Of a stretch of 10,086 nucleotides of DNA, positions 7,352 to 10,086 are shown piece by piece. The position numbers and the translations under genes were made by a program. Location: positions 1 through 10,086 of the forward strand of contig CAYSBC010000059.1 in NCBI GenBank assembly GCA_964429195.1. Reading direction: 5' to 3'. Within the stretch, counting starts at the first letter, position 1, and each line of letters opens with the position of its first letter. The notes beneath the pieces are model-generated. The model was not told the origin of the DNA, did not search any database, and saw nothing but the letters and a program-made list of their open reading frames with translations. The DNA comes from JBBAFM01 sp041655415. Lineage in GTDB: Bacteria; Bacillota; Clostridia; Peptostreptococcales; JAAYPU01.

Positions 7352-9175
7352 CTAATTCAATGGAATCACCCTATCATTTTTAGGTTGATCAAGTATTGAC
7401 CGATCCTTAAAGTGAATAACAACATTTTCATCATTTGCTTTTATTAAGTAATAATCCTTGCTTATTTGTTTTATCTCACCATTTTCAATTTTCTCAATGG
7501 ATTTATCATAAATAGAAAATATAAAAAAAGCCTTTTCGTCAAAATTTTTAATGGATAAATTTAAATGGTCATCCTGAACTTCATAAGTATAATCCAGTTT
7601 CAAAAACCGCCTGACCCTTCTTTCCAGTTCATTGATGGAAACAAAATCAAAAACCGCGAAATCATTAAAATACGTCTTCCCTTTGGACCAATCCAGACTC
7701 AGATTATGCCATTGGATGGATGGTGTTTCCGGATAGTAGACCTGGGATAAATCCACACTTACATTGCACATACCCAAGGCATTTTCAATAGAAAGCATCC
7801 TTAGATCATCAAGGGTCTCATGTTTATATCCGTTTTTATTGAAGCCTATGGACAGAATATCTTCATCTAAAAAATACAGAAGATTTTCATCGGGATTATA
7901 ATCCGATAGGACAAGGGATAGGTCCTTTAAAAGATGATCATCCGCAATTTTATAGAATTCTTCTTTGGAAAACCCGCCTAAGTATAGGTTATTAAAGGAG
8001 TAATCCGGTAAATATTGATTGTAAAAGAGCCTATTAATGGCTAACAATCTATAGATACTTTCATGGGATTGCTGACTAAAAGAAAGACCGATATTGCCCG
8101 AAAGTTTATTGATTTGACGGATATAAAAATCGATATCCCCGCCGTCATACCTGATTTTAGAGTAGTCTAATTGGGGAGAAAAAAAGAAATTATTCGAATC
8201 TCCGTAGTGATTTAAAATTTTTACGATATTGGGAAACAACAAATTTCGAGTCAATGCTTTTGTATCCCTTGCATAGATATTTTTCATTTCATCCTCTTGT
8301 TCATAAGAAAAATAGGGATAGTTCAACAGGGATATGGTCTGGGCATTGACAATGGGGTAAAGATGGAACTCCTTTTCCCTTGTATTAAAACCGGTTAAAA
8401 TCCCTAATAAAGAGGACTCCATAAATATATCGCTGTTGATAATAAAGACAAAAGAATTGTGGGTCCTCGTCTTCCATAAAAGTGGTGGTAAGTCTATATT
8501 TTCTATAGAAAGTTCCTCTTGATTTTCTAATATACCTACAGAGTATATCTCGTATCCCGGCAATAAAGAATAGTAGGGTACTATCAGTTCAGTATCATCT
8601 TCATCACCAAAATAATCACCTTTCCCATAGCTTCGGCCATAGCCTATTAAAAAGTCCGGATATATTTTGAAACCATCAATGGGGTAATCATTTTCAACAG
8701 CAGAATCAATACCAAAAAAATTTGCTATCGCATCGGATGAATCAATGAAATCATAGTCAGGAAGCTTTGTAAAGAACATGGTTATTCCAAAATGAGAATA
8801 TTCTGTTAAGCGTTCCATATCATAGTCTATTTCACCCAGGATAAGAATATCAAAATCTTTCATGATATCAAGGCTTGGAAGGCTATCAAATACTTTGTAT
8901 GCATATTTATTGTAGACACAAAATTCTGTCAATGGCCGCGTAAAGCTGTCGAGTTGATTAACGATAGCTACGGCTGTTTTCCCTTCGATTAAGGGACTTC
9001 CATATTGCATATCCAGATACTTTTCATCAATCGTTTCATGACGGCGAATGTCTATTTTTTCATTTTGAAGATTATAATGTTTGCTCAAATATTGCCCATA
9101 ATGGGGTAGCAAAAACATGATAAACATGATCAGCAATAAAAGTAAAATTGAAAAATAGATACGTTTGGAAAGCAT
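7352..9175 (-). CDS. DUF2194-type membrane-anchored protein, putative Pel deacetylase-like component
   Basis: This 607-residue protein has a single N-terminal hydrophobic segment (about 7-24) after a short basic start, so most of it should face outside as a signal-anchored protein. Residues about 65-155 look like an alpha/beta (Rossmann- or amidotransferase-like) domain: TAVAIVNQLD, then FDILILGEIDYD (108-119). Residues about 270-480 have the strand/helix order of a polysaccharide-deacetylase barrel, with NIGLSFSQQSH (361-371) where a NodB-type His motif would be expected. About 525-592 is a beta-rich C-terminal part. The family call rests on overall layout and on its place between pelE and pelF, where Gram-positive Pel clusters carry the PelA deacetylase domain. 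The canonical catalytic Asp pair and first His are not obvious, so it may be a divergent or inactive relative. The ATG at 9175 is well supported by AAGGAGG at 9186-9192, and the pelE stop is 24 bases upstream. Confidence 0.75.
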   Translation of the reverse strand: MLSKRIYFSILLLLLIMFIMFLLPHYGQYLSKHYNLQNEKIDIRRHETIDEKYLDMQYGSPLIEGKTAVAIVNQLDSFTRPLTEFCVYNKYAYKVFDSLPSLDIMKDFDILILGEIDYDMERLTEYSHFGITMFFTKLPDYDFIDSSDAIANFFGIDSAVENDYPIDGFKIYPDFLIGYGRSYGKGDYFGDEDDTELIVPYYSLLPGYEIYSVGILENQEELSIENIDLPPLLWKTRTHNSFVFIINSDIFMESSLLGILTGFNTREKEFHLYPIVNAQTISLLNYPYFSYEQEDEMKNIYARDTKALTRNLLFPNIVKILNHYGDSNNFFFSPQLDYSKIRYDGGDIDFYIRQINKLSGNIGLSFSQQSHESIYRLLAINRLFYNQYLPDYSFNNLYLGGFSKEEFYKIADDHLLKDLSLVLSDYNPDENLLYFLDEDILSIGFNKNGYKHETLDDLRMLSIENALGMCNVSVDLSQVYYPETPSIQWHNLSLDWSKGKTYFNDFAVFDFVSINELERRVRRFLKLDYTYEVQDDHLNLSIKNFDEKAFFIFSIYDKSIEKIENGEIKQISKDYYLIKANDENVVIHFKDRSILDQPKNDRVIPLN

Positions 9176-9185
9176 AAATCGCTAT

Positions 9186-9192
9186 CCTCCTT
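9186..9192 (-). promoter_or_regulatory. Strong Shine-Dalgarno for the DUF2194 gene
   Basis: AAGGAGG on the minus strand, 10 bases before the ATG at 9175. It lies in the short gap after the pelE-like stop (9200-9202) and is the best anti-16S match noticed in the window. It suggests this gene initiates independently rather than by coupling. Confidence 0.65.
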
Positions 9193-9199
9193 GAAAAGT

Positions 9200-10086
9200 T
9201 TAATGATATAAACGGAAGAGATTCAATACCTCTTCATCGACAATAATATCGGATTTTTTTAATCTGTTGAGGGTATCCAAAAAAGCTGCACTGTTTTTTT
9301 GGGCAAAATAGAGATGGAGGTTAGCCTTGTAGGTCTCCAGGGTGTCCCCCCTATAACGATTAGCCCGCATCATCCACTTGTATGCATTATCATAATCCTC
9401 TATACCAATGTACAAATCTATTATTTTTAGGTAATGCTCCCCTGTTAGATACCAGAGATTTTTTTCGTACAATGTATTTGTAACTTCACCCAGTATGCTG
9501 ATGAAGGTTTGTTCTTCCAACCGGGACATTATCTTTATACTCAATACTTCGTGAATATAGTTAAAAACTTCTAAATTGAGTTCAACATTTTCAGGATTTT
9601 TTTTAAGTTTCTCCATATATTTTTGTATGCTGCTTTTGGCTGTGGACAAGGTATCTGTTATTAAGGAGGCTACATAATGGGATGATTCAGAATCATCGCT
9701 GTTGATTGCAGGAAAAAGACTTGAAATTGTCTGCTTTTCACTTTTTGCCATGGAATCAAGGAGGAGTTTTCGAAGGCTTCTTTTATCGGATACGGCCATG
9801 GCATCCTCAATAGGCACAAAGTTCAATTCAACATTGACATCCGGGGGTATAACAATCTCTTCTCTGTCTTGAAAAAAACTGATATCACTTTTGTCTGCCT
9901 CCCTGCTTTTTCTGAAATAGTACATGATTTGACTCACCAGAAGATAGAGGATTCCTATCAAGGGTGCTGTCAAGATAAACCAGGCTGCTAAAAAAGTTGT
10001 TGCCCTTTTCCCTTTTTGCTTAAAGATTCCAATGATAAAAAATAAAACAGCTAAGCAAGAATTCAGTATTAAAATTAACAAAATAA
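9200..10086 (-). CDS. pelE: PelE-like membrane-anchored TPR scaffold protein (5' end at or beyond window edge)
   Basis: At least 293 residues are visible, counted from a TTG at 10081. The frame is still open to the window edge with no ATG inside it, so the true start probably lies outside. Two hydrophobic segments come first (about 1-20 and 30-56), then a proline/acid-rich linker. A conserved-looking block follows, PIEDAMAVSDKRSLRKLLLDS (90-110) and NSDDSESSHYVASLI (127-141). After it, helical repeats of TPR type run from about 155 to the end, for example NPENVELNLEVFNYIHEVL (162-180), EHYLKIIDLYIGIEDYDNAY (215-234) and the repeat from 246. Two membrane helices followed by TPRs is the PelE architecture. 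PelE holds PelD and helps recruit PelF to the membrane. Its place directly before the DUF2194, pelF and pelG genes supports this. The family call comes from layout and context rather than a single diagnostic motif. Confidence 0.78.
   Translation of the reverse strand, partial: ILLILILNSCLAVLFFIIGIFKQKGKRATTFLAAWFILTAPLIGILYLLVSQIMYYFRKSREADKSDISFFQDREEIVIPPDVNVELNFVPIEDAMAVSDKRSLRKLLLDSMAKSEKQTISSLFPAINSDDSESSHYVASLITDTLSTAKSSIQKYMEKLKKNPENVELNLEVFNYIHEVLSIKIMSRLEEQTFISILGEVTNTLYEKNLWYLTGEHYLKIIDLYIGIEDYDNAYKWMMRANRYRGDTLETYKANLHLYFAQKNSAAFLDTLNRLKKSDIIVDEEVLNLFRLYH

Noticed and set aside
7565..7750. 61-codon plus-strand open frame opposite the DUF2194 gene
   Set aside because: It is antisense to a long coherent gene and has no supporting features.

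Overview
The window is one strand-coherent block: all nine genes supported here read on the minus strand, so transcription runs from high to low coordinates. The DNA is AT-rich, most genes have strong AGGAGG-like ribosome binding sites, and neighbouring genes overlap or lie within a few tens of bases. The outer-membrane parts of a Gram-negative Pel system (PelB, PelC) are not seen in the genes present. Together this suggests a low-GC monoderm Firmicute, most likely a Clostridia-type anaerobe. I cannot name the species.

In transcription order, the first half (about 10086 to 4447) is the core of a Pel-type exopolysaccharide machine. It holds a PelE-like membrane/TPR scaffold (5' end at or beyond the window edge), a membrane-anchored DUF2194-type protein with deacetylase-like layout, the glycosyltransferase PelF, and the 12-helix membrane protein PelG. 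In Gram-positive Pel clusters such as that of Bacillus cereus (pelD-pelE-pelA(DA)-pelF-pelG), a deacetylase sits between pelE and pelF. Here the DUF2194 gene holds that place. A PelD gene would be expected just outside the right edge.

The second half (about 4396 to 198) is an accessory module that is not part of the canonical Pel set. It contains a small DUF2304 membrane protein that overlaps a polyprenyl-phosphate-sugar-synthase-like GT2 by 41 bases, a DUF4874/DUF4832-type TIM-barrel protein with no visible signal peptide, and an unusual fusion. The fusion joins a GT2-like domain with a degenerate metal-binding motif to a BspA-like leucine-rich repeat domain of about nine repeats. The likely reading is that the polymer, or something attached to it, is modified or decorated by these extra enzymes; this is inference.

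At the left edge, after a 78-base gap, a further gene begins. Its first 39 codons encode a clear signal peptide, so it is an exported protein, but too little is visible to identify it. No RNA genes, insertion sequences, CRISPR arrays or convincing terminators were seen. The longest stretch without a gene is the 78-base gap.
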